A stretch of 64,000 nucleotides of DNA from Achatina immaculata (GCA_009760885.1 CM019702.1:49895925-49959924), one strand, 5' to 3'; counted from the first letter of the stretch, positions 42,191 to 54,725 are shown. Made by a program: numbers and translations. The notes: generated from the letters alone by a model not told the origin.

Positions 42191-42944
42191 TAATTTGAAA
42201 AGCTAATTTGAAAAAATAAGAAAATGGCACGCTGTCACAGATAAATGCAATCTACTATAGAATACAATAAAGATCTAATATAAACATAAGGAGAAAACAA
42301 AGTTAAAATTTATTTTTACGAATATAATTAAAACAAAAAAGAGACCATCATCTAAAAGAGATATATGACACTGTCACATTGCCTGACACATGATAAACTG
42401 GAGGACTTGCCGAATTAGCATACCTTATATACGACAATCCAAGATTCGGTTGTGTGCTGGAAGTTTCTCGAACATCATGAGTCCAAGTCCACAGTCATAT
42501 CCACAACCTTCTAAAAGATCCCTCCCCCACCCCTAGGCTCTTATCCCATGTGATTGGTAGCTGACCAACCACTGTATGGGCACTCTCTGTTATGAAATAA
42601 ACACTCTGACCATTTTCTATATGACCGCTGAGGTGAACAACAGTAGAGTATCTTTCGTGAGTCAGAAATCTGCTCCGTGTATCATGTTTCTCGTTATCAA
42701 TGCCAACGGTTCGGCATCTCAGCAGATATAACGTCATCGATTTATGCGCGCTGACCTTTGTCCATCACGGCCGACAATCCACAGCAGGTGTAAATGTCAC
42801 GGGAGTTACTTCCCTCCGTTCAGTGTGGGTATTGTTTGCATCGTTCAGTTTCGATCCCACCCCAACCACCCAGGCACCCTTAGGGGTCATAGGGATGATC
42901 TAATCACGGTGCAGTTTCCAGACTGTAAGTCATATGTGTGCCAT
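42191..42944. repeat. duplicated block 1, non-coding
   Basis: Matches 60910-61660 closely (CTATAGAATACAATAAAGAT, GGTTCGGCATCTCAGCAGAT). ORFs on either strand are not clearly conserved as proteins. Confidence 0.7.
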
Positions 42945-43295
42945 GTGTGGTTTATTAGAAGAATGTTGCGAATTCCCTGGACAGCAAAAATAACTAATGA
43001 ACAATGTATGAGAAGAGTTGGAGAGACAAAAAGTCTTGTCAAAAAAATAAGAGAGAGACAATGTACTTTCATAGGACATGCAATGAGAAGAGAGGGCATT
43101 GAAAATACTATAACAACAGGAAGAACAGAAGGAAGAAGATCAAGAGGAAGACCAAGAGAAATGATACTGGACAATCTGACAGGATGGTGTGAGAGGAGAT
43201 CATCAACTGAGCTGATGGCCTGCGTGAAGGATCGTATACTCTTGGAGAAGCATAATAGCCAACGCCGGTCGGCACAGCACCTGATGATGATGATA
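42945..43295 (+). mobile_element. RTE-F 3' fragment
   Basis: Plus-strand C-terminus: WFIRRMLRIPWTAKITNEQC, IGHAMRREGIENT, GRRSRGRPREMILDNLTGW, then a GATGATGATGATA tail at about 43282-43295. It is open through most of its length, so relatively young. The matching position in block 2 (about 61670-61910) has an ATAC microsatellite instead. Confidence 0.85.
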
Positions 43296-43500
43296 TTATC
43301 CATATATTTCTTATCTTATATCGTATATCCTTCTCATGCGATTAAACGTCACATAGTGGTTGAAAGGTAGTTCGCCATTTTTTTCCGTTTTCGGCAAGCT
43401 TTTCAACCTTATCAAGGGATTTTATGCCTATTAACTTGGCCTCTCTTAACAATGTCCTCTTTAGAGTTTCACGTGGTCTGTTTCTTTTTCTTCGGCCACA
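43296..43500 (-). mobile_element. RTE-B 3' fragment in duplicated block 1
   Basis: Minus-strand RTE-B terminus: plus-strand TTATCTTATATCGTATATCC is the tail and CGTCACATAG the end of the coding region, running to TTTCACGTGGTCTG. The counterpart in block 2 is 61915-62395, where a LINE-D copy interrupts it. Confidence 0.7.
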
Positions 43501-44756
43501 TATTTACCAATGTGTTAATAATGTATCATTCATCTTCTTCAGTGTATCATCCGTCATTGATAAGATGTTTTCCGTCATAAGTTTTGAGTAAAGAAGGTCT
43601 TATTTATAGGTTATTATTGATGATAGAAAATGAACTGATGAAAAGCTATCGTAAAGTTGTTCAAGGAAGAGGAGTGGAGTGGTTTTCTCACCTGGCTGTA
43701 TATTTTATTACCTCGAGTTGTGTGTTTTTATGAAGTAATTTTGCTGTTTTGGTAGATCATTAAAAAAGGATGTAACATACTTTATTGTTGGGGTTAATTT
43801 TCAGGTTGCAAACGCATAAGTTAGAGTTTGTGGTTTGTGTTGAGATTATTGAAAGCTCCCAAATTAAACTTGTTGACAGTGTAGAAGGTTCCTTGTATTC
43901 TCAAGTTCAACATTCTGAATCTCGCAGACAGAGTAACTGCTGAAGTGAATTAGTGTAAATAGAGTATGTACTGTTTTGTTGGTTGGTTTTTTTATAAGAG
44001 GTGCAACCACGATGTCGTAGTCATTTTCTCTGCACGTGTACTTACTAGTAGCTCCACAGAGGAACTTAAAAGTAGGGAATCACCATCATTACAGGTTCTC
44101 ATGTCCTACTGAGAAAAGTGGAATACATAGCCATAAGAATTGAATGACTGGAAATAACAGATAAATTGCACATCAAAAACATCATATACATATACTGAAC
44201 AGGTCTTGCTGACGAAAAAAAGCAGCAGGAGTCAAACCGAAGGGCTTCATCGAAATGGACAAATCGAAATTATACAAATTCATTAAACACCTCGAGGAAC
44301 AGTCGCAAAGTAATTTCTCCCCCAAAGTACCTACCACGCACGAATCACTGAGCTTCATGTACGCAAGAGCAGTGGATGCAAATCCCGACTAAATGCTAGA
44401 TAACATGAAATACTCAGCCAGCACAACATTGCAATCATTCCCCTGAAAACACTGAAGGACATTCTGATGTCACAAGACGAACACGTATGGGCATGCCCCA
44501 AGTGTAATGAGACTGCCAGCCAGGACCAGCAACAGAGCATCGGCCTTTTTCTACATTACAGTTACAAAGGGAGTCACTGTCTTGATGAGATACTAAATGA
44601 AGAACAACAGAAGTGTGAGGATGAGAGTGTGGCTTACCTTACTGGGAGTGAACCATTGGTGTGTTAGGGGGTAGCACAGCACAGCGTGGAATGAACAGAC
44701 AAGACGATCTCATGTGTGAACACTGTTGTGGCCAAGAAAGGTGTGGGAACAAAGAA
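43501..44756. repeat. duplicated block 1 with an unidentified coding relic
   Basis: Matches 62396-63575. At 44253-44390 one plus frame reads MDKSKLYKFIKHLEEQSQSN and THESLSFMYARAVDANPD. After a frame change, 44395-44667 reads ARxHEILSQHNIAIIPLKTL, HVWACPKCNETASQDQQQ and FLHYSYKGSHCLDEILNEEQ, ending at a stop. Joined, these look like one decayed gene with a CxxC pair, but I cannot name the family. Block 2 has the same relic with an indel after GSHCL. The antisense ORFs here are shadows. Confidence 0.4.
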
Positions 44757-45066
44757 CCTACAACAAGCCCCTTACACTAATACCATGAGTTCTCTTCCAC
44801 AGAACAAATCTACAACAAGCCCCTTACACTAATAACCTGAGTTCTCTTCCACAGAACAAATCTACAACAAGCCCCTTACACTAATAACCTGAGGTCTCTT
44901 CCACAGAACAAATCTACAACAAGTCCCTTACACTCTTAACCTGAGTTCTCTTCCACAGAACAAATCTACAACAAGCCCCTTACACTCTTAAACTGAGTTC
45001 TCTTCCACAGAACAAATCTACAACAAGCCCCTTACACTAATAACCTGAGTTCTCTTCCACAGAACA
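44757..45066. repeat. 52-bp minisatellite, about 6 copies
   Basis: The unit begins CTACAACAAGCCCCTTACAC and ends TTCCACAGAACAAAT. Variants differ mainly at TAATAACC or CTCTTAACC. The block 2 counterpart at 63579-63668 has about 1.7 units, so array length changed after duplication. Confidence 0.9.
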
Positions 45067-45944
45067 ATGTACTCGGAATGTCAGTGTGGAATCTGGGTTT
45101 ACGTCTTTTCACGTAATATTTGCAGGTTTTCAGTTTTCTTTATACAACGTCTCTCAGTGTCAGTAATTTCTTGATTAGTAATGTTGAAAACCATCTTTGT
45201 GTTTTTTCTTTGCTTAATATTTACATGTATTGATTTTGAAAATATTTTACCTGAAAGAATAAACAAATCCAGAAGAGATAGACGAAAGGGCTGGTTATGT
45301 TTCGCTGTGACACCAGAAACCGCCTAAGGCAGTCCATTGACCTGTCGAATTTCACGTGAAATTTCCCAGAATAGGAAACGTTATCTTATCAAATTATATA
45401 TATATATATATATATATTTACATGAATAAAATATTTTTTTCGGAAATTATTTGTCTCTTGAGAGACAATCAGGATAATCTTTTTCGCAGTGTTCATTTAA
45501 TTTTGAATGAGTTTACGCGATTTTCTGGAAACTTCTTCTGAAACCGGTAATTACAATTGTTCACCTGTGTACAACATGTGTAATTCCTGTATTATTATGG
45601 CGTAGCCACACAACAATTTTATGTAGCAAAATAATTGAATAATAGTAAAATCTGAGTAGTTATTTTATTTGTTTAATGTCTAAATAATATCAGTTGAAAG
45701 CAGAGAAATGTTTACTATTATCGGATTACCTGTTTTAGTTATTTCTCTAAATAGCCATGCTGTCAGTGCTAAGTTCTTAATTAATCTAAAATTATTAACT
45801 GTATATACTTCTCTTTTCTCGTCATTGTGGGACAAAAGTAAGTAAAAGAGGTTAGCCCAGTAAGATGACATAATTGCCATTCAGATGTGTCAAATTTTAA
45901 TGACTCAATTAAAACGTGTCACTTGAAAATACAGGGTAGAGGGT

Positions 45945-45990
<46 letters not shown>

Positions 45991-46483
45991 TACAACTGAT
46001 TTTTATATATACTAGATTTTTTTACTAGAATTTTACTATAAAAAAGATATAAGTGAAAAATAAAGAAGAAGAAGATAAATTACAATGAAATATCTTCATA
46101 TCGAAATCTTTGTTATTACATCTCTTTATTATCATACATATTCTTGGGAACTGTTAAGTAAAGTGCAACAATCACATAGGATATACGAGAAGCTGCACAC
46201 AACAGGCTGTTGCAGTAACAATCGAACAGATCAAAGACACACATGCTATCCATAATAGTAGTCTGTTTTAAGAATTGTTTCTTGCCTGGATTCTGGGAAA
46301 TGAAGATAGCAACCATAGCCAAGTTGTCTCCACACGGTTATTGTGTTTTAAATTCTTCACTACAGCGGCTCCTGCATGTGTCTCGAGTTAACAGTTGATG
46401 TGGATAGATAAAACAACGTTGAAATGACCTTGAAAACGATGTACATATTTTGAAATGAGTAAATATCTTATTTTTCCTTCATA
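45067..46483. other. intergenic with TA and GA microsatellites
   Basis: (TA)n at about 45393-45416 and (GA)n at about 45950-45988. No gene or element recognised. Confidence 0.6.
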
Positions 46484-46617
46484 CTCATTCTCTGCCATTT
46501 ATATTTTCCTGACCTACTTAGGATGCTGGTTTAAACAATTCGCATATTTTTTCAGTTAGCGTCAATCTCGAGGTAATTTGCCAAATAGGTCACTAGGTCA
46601 TTTCCACAACGTAAATT

Positions 46618-46656
<39 letters not shown>

Positions 46657-46955
46657 ATAGAACTCTGAAGTCACAGTGTGTTACAATGGATGGAGTATTC
46701 CAGGGAAACAATCTAGTGTCCGAATGTCACCACTACGAGTAATTTCATGGATTATGTCTCTTGTCCGTTTGTGTTATAAAGGAAAATTTGTTAGGCCTAC
46801 TGTAATTATATACATTTCAATAGAGATATAAAGTTGTTAAATTTTTCCTAATTAAATCTAGGCTAAATAGCAATTCTCACAAATGAAGTTTAATAAAAAA
46901 AAAACGGAGGTAATCTGTAGTGACATATCTTGGTTTTGTAACGGGTTAAAGACAA
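46484..46955. repeat. duplicated segment, partner of 49737-50175
   Basis: Shared landmarks: ACTCATTCTCTGCCATTT, GTGTTACAATGGATGGAGTA, TCATGGATTATGTCTCTTG, ACAAATGAAGTTTAATAA. This copy has a (TA)n(TG)n microsatellite at 46618-46656 that the other lacks. Same strand. Confidence 0.75.
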
Positions 46956-48866
46956 TGCTTTAGGCAAGACCGACTGTTTTTGGGTATGGTTTTCGAGAAC
47001 AAAGTGAATGCTAAAATACTCATTGGGACAAAGGGTAAATTATATTTGCGCTGTCTCTCATTATTTGGTGAAGTCTAACTAATAATCATGACCATCTAAT
47101 TTACTCAGTTCTTTGTTACTGGTTAGATAACAAACGAATGTGGATTATTATGAGATAAGATTGCAACATAGGAGTTGTATATTGACATGCAGAAGAAGAT
47201 TAAGATTATGGAAAATCATGTGCCGTTCCAGACAGTGTTGGAAAGAGCATTGTTTGAGATTAGAGAGTTTGACTTGTCTGATTAGTGGGACAATCAAGTT
47301 CCCGTGAATGTTGTTTATTTAACCAGATCCTATTTTAGCTTTTGTTCTATATATCTCCATCGGATATCCATAATTATCAGGTTACATAACTGTTAAGTTG
47401 ACTGCGTTCAGAAATTGTTAGGATTCGTCTAACTCCTTTTCCAAAAAAAAAAAAAGGTATGCAGGAACATTCACTAACAATTAGCTCTTCTCAGAACTGA
47501 CCCAACTGACTATGAGCTCTCCTGTAAATGGGTGGTATGTCATTTCAAAGATTTCGTTTCACAGTTATTCACTTACCATTTTTCTTTCTCACTTCCAAAT
47601 TCCTGACGTGTACACCGTTTTCGAGCTACTCAAGCATAGCTCTGGCATTCACGGGGGTTGTTATTTTTATTTTTAATAACTGTTGCTATGCACAAGGTTA
47701 GAGTCGAGCTGTAATAACTATTTCAGACGTGATGGAGTGTAGACCAGTCTTATTATCTTGGTGCTGAACTTATTCTTGTTCTCGTCTTCGCCTCTTGAGT
47801 GTCTACTTCGTCCTGGACATCTCTTATTTCGGCTTTTTAGTTTGTGTGGTAGTTTTAATATTAAAATAGGCAGGGACAAATAACTGACACAGGAACACAG
47901 TTTATTTTGTTGTTGTTACTGTTTTAATATGCACTGCTCGTTATTTCGTTTGTACTTGTTCTGATGACATTTCATACAGCAACATTACATAGCTTCCTTA
48001 GAGATAATAATGATATACAAGTATTTAAAATATCAGTGATATTAGTAATCTGCAGACAAATGCAGCTTTCTTAAAAAAGAACTAGAGAATTGTGACTGTT
48101 TAAAAAAATTATTCACTCTCACAGTTTCAATTTTATATGTATATATATATATATATATAACAAAGCCAGTGCATCACTAAACCTTTTCTTCACAGATACC
48201 AGTTATTTATTCAGACACAGCTTCTGACTTCGAGTCTCGAGAACTTTCGAGTCCTTCCTAAGTGACTCTCAGAACTAAAGGTATAAAGTTTTACTGGCGG
48301 TTTTTTTTTTTGGGGGGGGGGCGGGGGTGTGCTTGTGTTGAAAGCTTTTGTTATTGAAGTAAGTTTCTTTGTCAAAATTTGTGATTATCGTCCATGAAGA
48401 GAAGAGAATGTAAGGAAAAGAACGTTGGATGAAATGAAACAATAATCTATACTTCAAGTCTGATCACAAATAACCAAGCAAATTGCTGTATCTTGGGAAT
48501 AAATGTTTTCAATACCTGATTCATTAAACTTATCTTTTGTCTCCAATTCCCAGAGTAACAAATGCGAAGAAATATAACAAACAATTAATGAAAATAATGC
48601 TCACATTCATCTTCAGTGCGTGATAACACAAGTAAATTCCTCTCTTGGAAATTATGAAAGGAGAATACAGAAAGTTTAAATTTGCATGACAATACTGAAA
48701 TAGATTATAATTAATCTGATAGACATGCATTCCATGTTTTACTCTCAAGATAATGAGAATACTATTAAAAATATATCACAAAATATATGTTAGACTTGAT
48801 GTTTTATACCAAAAGTTTTAAAGAGGAACATATTTTGAAGATAGTAAATATCTTACTTTTATTTTA
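46956..48866. other. intergenic, nothing recognised
   Basis: AT-rich, with (TA)n at about 48138-48160 and a T-run then G-run at 48299-48326. No credible ORF. Confidence 0.5.
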
Positions 48867-48878
48867 TACTTATTCTCT

Positions 48879-49407
48879 CATTCATTCATTCATTTGCATG
48901 TCCCTTGCGGAACTTTGCCTCCCAAACAGAACTACTGTAGGCCTCTCGGTTGTGAGAAAAATGGCCTGCTGCTGATGCATCCATTTGCAGATCATCAACG
49001 TTGTCTTGCAGCCATCTTTGCCTTGGTCTTCCTCTCTTTCTTTTTCCCATTATGTACCTTCCAAGACGGTCTTCTCTACATTATCATGACGTTTAATGTG
49101 TCCAAAATATTTAAGTTTTCTCTCCCTAATCCTCTTCACTAGCCACCTTTCTTCAATATTAAGTTCTCGTAGTATAGATATATTTGTTCTTTTTGTGTCC
49201 ATGATATTTGAAGAGCTCTTCTGTAGCATTTACATTCAAAGGCATTTATGTGTTTCTCAGCTGTGTTGTTAAGTGTCCAGGTCTCACAGGCATATGTTGC
49301 GATGAGAAAGATGCATGCTCTTAAAAATCTTATTTTTGTGGTTCTGTCTGCTCCTCTCTACAGATTCTTTAGTTGTTTTACTTTCTGAAGAGCGATAGAT
49401 GTCCTCC
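48879..49407 (-). mobile_element. RTE-A 3' copy with 12-bp target duplication
   Basis: Minus-strand RTE-A C-terminus ending in an ATTC tail at 48879-48893 and truncated at about 49407. TACTTATTCTCT flanks it at 48867-48878 and 49408-49419. The coding frame is broken. Together with the next feature it forms a head-to-head pair. Confidence 0.85.
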
Positions 49408-49419
49408 TACTTATTCTCT

Positions 49420-49736
49420 AGTCCTTCAAATATCACGGACACAAAAATAACACATATATACATACTGCAAGAACTTAATATCGAAGAAAGTTTTCCTGTA
49501 AGGAAGATTAAACAGAGAAAACTTAAATACTTTGATCACATAAACGTCACGATAATATAGAGAAGACAGTCTTTGAAAGGTATATAATTGGAAAGAAAGA
49601 GAGGAAGAACAAAACGAAGATGGCTGCAAGACATCGTTATAATCTGTAAATGGACGCATCAGCAGCAGGCCATCTTGCTTACAACCGAAAGGCCTACATG
49701 AGATATGGTAGGGAGGCAAAGTTCCTCAGGGGACAT
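49420..49736 (+). mobile_element. RTE-A 3' fragment, opposite orientation
   Basis: Plus-strand RTE-A terminus from TACTGCAAGAACTTAATATC through the ACAACCGAAAGGCCTAC region to GGGACATGA, abutting the right target duplication of the neighbouring minus-strand copy. It ends where the segment shared with 46484 begins, so one or both RTE copies inserted after that segment duplicated. Confidence 0.8.
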
Positions 49737-50175
49737 GACTCATTCTCTGCCATTTGTATTTTTTCATGACCTACTGTCTTTAAGGATACAGCTGCTGGTT
49801 TAAACAATCTGTATATTTTTCACCTAGGGTCAATCCTGAGCCAAATAGGTCACTAATTCATTTCCACAACGCAACAAAACATAATTCGCACTGTGTTACA
49901 ATGGATGGAGTATTCCGGTGGAAACAATCTAGTGTCTAAATGTCGTCATATACGAGTAATTTCATGGATTATGTCTCTTGGCCGCTTCTGTTTATAAAGA
50001 AGACTTTCATATGCCTGTTGTAATTATTAACATTTCAATAGAAATGTCATATTTATGGTAAATGATTCCTAATTCAATCCCTGCTATATTTAGCTCACAA
50101 ATGAAGTTTAATAAGGAAACGGGGGTAATCTATAGTCACCCTGAACACTTCTTGGGTTTGTTAAGGTAATTATCC
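49737..50175. repeat. duplicated segment, partner of 46484-46955
   Basis: Same landmarks as its partner, without the TA/TG microsatellite. Confidence 0.75.
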
Positions 50176-50867
50176 CCACGCAAGAGTGAAAAAAAATGCT
50201 ACAAATGATACCTCGGGAACTCTCGTACCTTGTGTGAGTGCCCCCACCCTCTAGAAAGCAAAATATGTATCGACGATTCCGAATTGGTCTTATTTCATTT
50301 TATTTCTTACTACCGTCATATCTTCTTTCTTCGCAAATTGTAGTCTCTCTCCAGACAAAAGGCAAGGAATAAATTAATGTCAGACAAAATGTACACGAAG
50401 ACTGGTTTTATTTTTGTCAAGACACGAAACTCTTGGAATTACTGTATTTTAATGTGGGGTCTGTTCGCTAGAAAAACTCTCAGAGGCTGGATATTTTTAT
50501 TTTTGTTTTTGTATTTTTAGTAACAGATTATAATTGTTGATGTTATCTGTAACTGCATTTCCCTGTCCCATGTATGGACATATGACAATATTTGGCTTAT
50601 GTCTCAGATGAACCTCCCAGAATTCTATTTCTCTCCCACACACACAGCCATATGTGGTTTTGTTATAGATCTTTGCCTGAATCAAGCAACATGGGTCACA
50701 TATTGTTGACAAAACACTATGTATTCCTGCTTATGTGTTTGTGTATGTGTGTGTGTTTGCCAGCATTAACTTTCTTTGCATTTATCTCTTGATAATTATT
50801 AAAATATGTTAACGACAAAAAATGATTTATTAAATGTGTGTCGTATTTTTTTACGATATCTGAATAT

Positions 50868-51734
50868 TTAATTTGTATACTGAAAACATAATAAGGAATG
50901 TTAGGGAATATGTAGACAAAGAATCTTACGATGCCATAACAAATGGAGATTAAGAAATACCAGAGTTTAGATATGCTGATGACACACTCTCCACAACACA
51001 AACAAAATGGAAAATCTAATTGTGTCACTCTGTAAGAAGAGTTAAGATGAAAACCTCTATCTTAATGCGAATAAAACTAAACTGACGACAACTGACAAAA
51101 CAAATAAGGCAGCTGAAATATATATCAATGAGGAAAAATTGGAAGAGGTGGGGGGTTTTGAATATCTTCGATCATTAATAACTAATAATGGAGATACAAT
51201 GAGGGAAATTAAAAGGATGATATCTTATCGCTCTTCAGAAAGTAAAACAAATAAAGAAGCCGTGGAGAGGAACAGAAAGAACTACAAAAATAAGATTTTT
51301 AAGGACATGCATCTTTGCCATAGCAACATATGCCTGTCAGACCTGAACACATAGCAAAACACCAGGGAAGCACATAAATGCCTTTGAATGTAAATGCTAC
51401 AGAAGAATTTTCAAGTTTCATGGACGTAAAAAAAGAACAAATATATCCATACTACAAGAACTTAAAATTGAACAAGGCTGGCTACTATAGAGGATTAAAG
51501 AGAGAAAACTTAAATATTTTGGAATTAATGTTAATTTAGAGAATACTGTCATGGAAGGATACATAATGGGAAGAAGAAAGAGATAAAGACCAAGGCGAAG
51601 ATGGTTGCAAGACATCGTTGATAATCTGCAAAAAGATGCATCAGCAGGGCATCTTGCTTACAACCGATAGGCCTACAAGAGAGTTTTTAGCTTTTAGGGA
51701 GGCAAAGATCCGGAAGAGACAAACAAATGACTGA
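50868..51734 (+). mobile_element. RTE-A copy, 867 bp, at a mapped empty site
   Basis: Starts inside the RT (TENIIRNVREYVDKE-like sequence) and runs through KLEEVGGFEYLRSLITNNGD to an AGAGACAAACAAATGACTGA end. CTGAATAT duplicates at 50860-50867 and 51735-51742. The paralogous site at about 22387 has one CTGAATAT and no RTE. Several frameshifts. Confidence 0.88.
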
Positions 51735-52269
51735 CTGAATATGCTCGGCAGAAAGTAATTATAAAAAAAGATTATTATTTTGAAGGGATGATAAAGAATG
51801 TCAAGAATTTACAAGCACATGCGAATACCCCTGTGTTTGGTTGTCAGTGGCGATCTCGCTGAAACAACAATTTTTCAGACATCTAAAATACTTCAGCAAA
51901 CGTTACAAATCAATATGGACTGTTTTAAATAAGATTAACAAGATTTAGATATGTTTCACATTTTGAACTCCATTTCAGATCCATATTTGGAATCATTTAA
52001 TTACATTTTTTTGTCGTTATCTAGCAGGTTTGTTTGACTGGCCTTGACATGTTCTATTCAGGCATTTTTCTGCAGTTGAAGACGTTAGAGTTTTTTTTTT
52101 CCTAATATAACATTTTATCTGGAAACCATTTTATATTCTGGTCAAATTCCTAGAATATGGCAGTGGAGTAGTGGTAAGATATCGCTAAGCCGTAGTCTAA
52201 AATGTTCACGCAAAAGACGTTTCATGCCACGAAGAAAGACTTTTCCTGACAAAGCTTTCCAAGCTGAGT

Positions 52270-52470
52270 TTTTTCTCTTCAACATGCTCCTCGAAGTAGG
52301 AACAAGAGACTTGACACTTTTTTCTCTTCAACATGCTCCTCGAAGTAGGAACAAGAGACTTGACACTTTTTTCTCTTCAACATGCTCCTCAAAATAGGAA
52401 CAAGAGACTTGACACTTTTTTCTCTTCAACATGCTCCTCAAAGTAGGAACAAGAGACTTGACACTTTTTT
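52270..52470. repeat. 49-bp tandem repeat, 4 copies
   Basis: The unit TTTTTTCTCTTCAACATGCT then CCTC(G/A)AAGTAGGAACAAGAGA recurs four times and is nearly perfect. The paralogous place at about 22935-22990 has one copy, so amplification happened in this copy only. Confidence 0.92.
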
Positions 52471-52490
52471 ATCGGCTGTTGGTGCCGTCT

Positions 52491-53339
52491 GTCCTTCGTA
52501 AACTGTTTTATGTCTTTTCCTTTTAACTCTTCCAAGACAAAGCACCAGCAGTCCTTGCTAGATCCTCTATTTCTGCGACGGTTTCTTTCCTCATCAGTGG
52601 AGACCACGACCGGGGTTTAGTTTCTTCCAAAAACGTTTGTCCGTCTTTCCTTCTAGAAGAGTCATTAGCTGCAGAAAAGTCCTTTCCTGAATATCACTGA
52701 GACTTATGTCTCAGTCCATCGCTTCAAAGAATCTGATATGCACTACTTGATTTATTTAATCATAAAAAATCATAATTACCTTTCAGTTCAGAATATAGAT
52801 AATGGAGTCATTGTTATATGTTAAAGAAAAAAAAATCACTCCTACGTGTTTATTTTTAAAGTTCCCCTGTATTAGTGGTTCCTAACTAGTGTACGCGGAA
52901 CCCGCAGGTTTGGTCACGAATGTTAGTTGTTGTCCAATTTTTCTTAACTATATTATTGCCATTTTGAAAGTTCACCAAGTTTCCATTGTTTTTTTTAGTG
53001 CAGTGTAGCATTTGCTCATTAAATATTATCCACATTTTCTGGGGGAAGAAACGAAAGAACACACAAAATTCTTTCGCATTTAAAGCACATAGCTACCACA
53101 CATATATAAAACTTGTCCAAAGTAGGGGGCATATGGCGTTGATTTTCAAAAAGCAGCGTGTCTGCCGACTTTTGTAAATTGGGAACCACTGCCCTACATC
53201 ACTCAGAAGTTGTTGGTACAGTGTTCCTCTGAATGTTCATGGACTTCTGGGAAAAGCTGTGATAGAACAAGACTAGAAAGAAAGTCTTTATTGTCCAGAT
53301 TGTGTCTGCTACATCCAGTACACGGATACCACAGGAGTT
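52491..53339. other. intergenic, nothing recognised
   Basis: Short ORFs only (the 72-codon minus ORF at 52389-52607 partly lies in the 49-bp repeat). No homology to the corresponding place in copy 1 seen by eye. Confidence 0.45.
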
Positions 53340-53650
53340 TTTACTAGAGCTGGACAGGAATCGAATTAAGAACCGGCTTTCTCTTTACTTCTGATAAAAG
53401 CGGTTACCTGGGTTTCTACAGATTCCTGATACCGAATAGTACAAACGTGTAACCGCATTAGAAAACATGAACTATACCAGGTCCAACAGGAGTCGAAACA
53501 TTTGTTGGCAGGCAACAGCCTAGACGGTTTGGCGTCTTATGAGGTTTGAAAATCACATAATCAAAACAATTACGTCATCACATAAGGTCACTCTGCAGCT
53601 AATCCGTCTCACCCTCCCCTTCCTTTTACAAGAGACATCAAGATTTTTTT
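53340..53650. repeat. diverged copy of a 300-bp repeat
   Basis: Resembles 54035-54370 and 32820-33160 (GCTGGACAGGAATCGAATTA against GCTGAGCAGGAACCGAATTA, then paired AACCGGTT/CGGTT motifs and a TTTTACAA end). It may be a non-autonomous DNA element; no inverted ends established. Confidence 0.4.
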
Positions 53651-53734
53651 TTCCTTCAGTACTAAGTGCTGAACTGGATTAACCACAGTAACCATATATT
53701 TCTGTACTGTGCAATCATTAAATGTCCAGACTTT

Positions 53735-54725
53735 ATTGGTTAACTTTGATGAACATATTAGTATGTCATCACAAAAGTGTAGTTGTCATAAGCCTGTAAT
53801 TTCTTTCCCTGAAATACTGTTTCTAGATTTATTTTATTCGCCGTGGTTCCACGTGTTTTATTGTGGATCTATTGTGTAAATTATAACAGACGGCAAAACT
53901 GAAGGCAGGATATGCAGAGGACAACCGAGGGAACATATTTTAGAAGGTCTGACAGTATGGCATGGAAGGAAATCAGCAACAGAGTTACTCAGAAATGTCA
54001 AGGACCAAGATTTGTGAAGGAGTATGACCGCCTAGAACTGAGCAGGAACCGAATTAGGAAAAATTGTTTCGGTTCTTCAGGTAATAGCAGCTCCTACAAA
54101 TCAATACCAAATACAAAACACGTTCTAGATACTGAATAGTTGCTACTTGGAACCGATGTCTAAAACATATTCCAAACCGGTTCCAAATATGAGAATAAAC
54201 ATTTTATGCTTCGGTTAGAACTATTTGCTGACATCAAGATCGTAGACGGGCTGGCGCGTGATAGTGGGAGAGTTTGAAAACTCGTGACATTAAAATAACA
54301 TCGTCTCGGGCTGTGTCACTCCACAGCTTGCTCTCTCTTTCGCTCGACTTCCTTTTACAATACACATTGGAATCTTTATTCAATCAATTTTAATTGATGT
54401 AACAATTTAAATCTCAGAGGCGATTTATGTGTATGTGTAATGTATTTTCTAACATTGATGAACATATTACTATCCGCCGCTAAATTTTTTCTAAGCCTTA
54501 ATATTTTTTTTTCTGGAATCAGTTTCTAGACTGACATCATTCAGTGCGGTTCAGTGTGTTTTACTTTGAACATTAGAAGTAAATAACAGCTCAAAGATCT
54601 AAAATCATCTTTATGTGAAGAAAATCATCTGGGAATGATCATTTATCTTATTTGCAAATCATCACTCATATTTGCCTACACATGAATATTTTTGGGGGGG
54701 TTTAAATATATAAAAGAATAAATAT
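53735..54725. repeat. segmental duplication block 2, left part
   Basis: Uninterrupted counterpart of 31208-33490. 53889-54040 retains the RTE-F-like C-terminus. The single ATAACA at 53883-53888 marks the empty site of the 1.3-kb insertion found in block 1. Confidence 0.8.

Larger units (their letters stand above)
50165..52490. repeat. segmental duplication, copy 2 of 21.3/50.2 kb pair
   Basis: Collinear with 21340-23000. It contains an RTE-A insertion (50868-51734) and an expanded 49-bp repeat near its right end, and lacks the SINE. Confidence 0.75.

Noticed and set aside
44757..45066. Possible CRISPR-like array of 52-bp units
   Set aside because: Units are contiguous with no unique spacers; an ordinary minisatellite in an animal genome.
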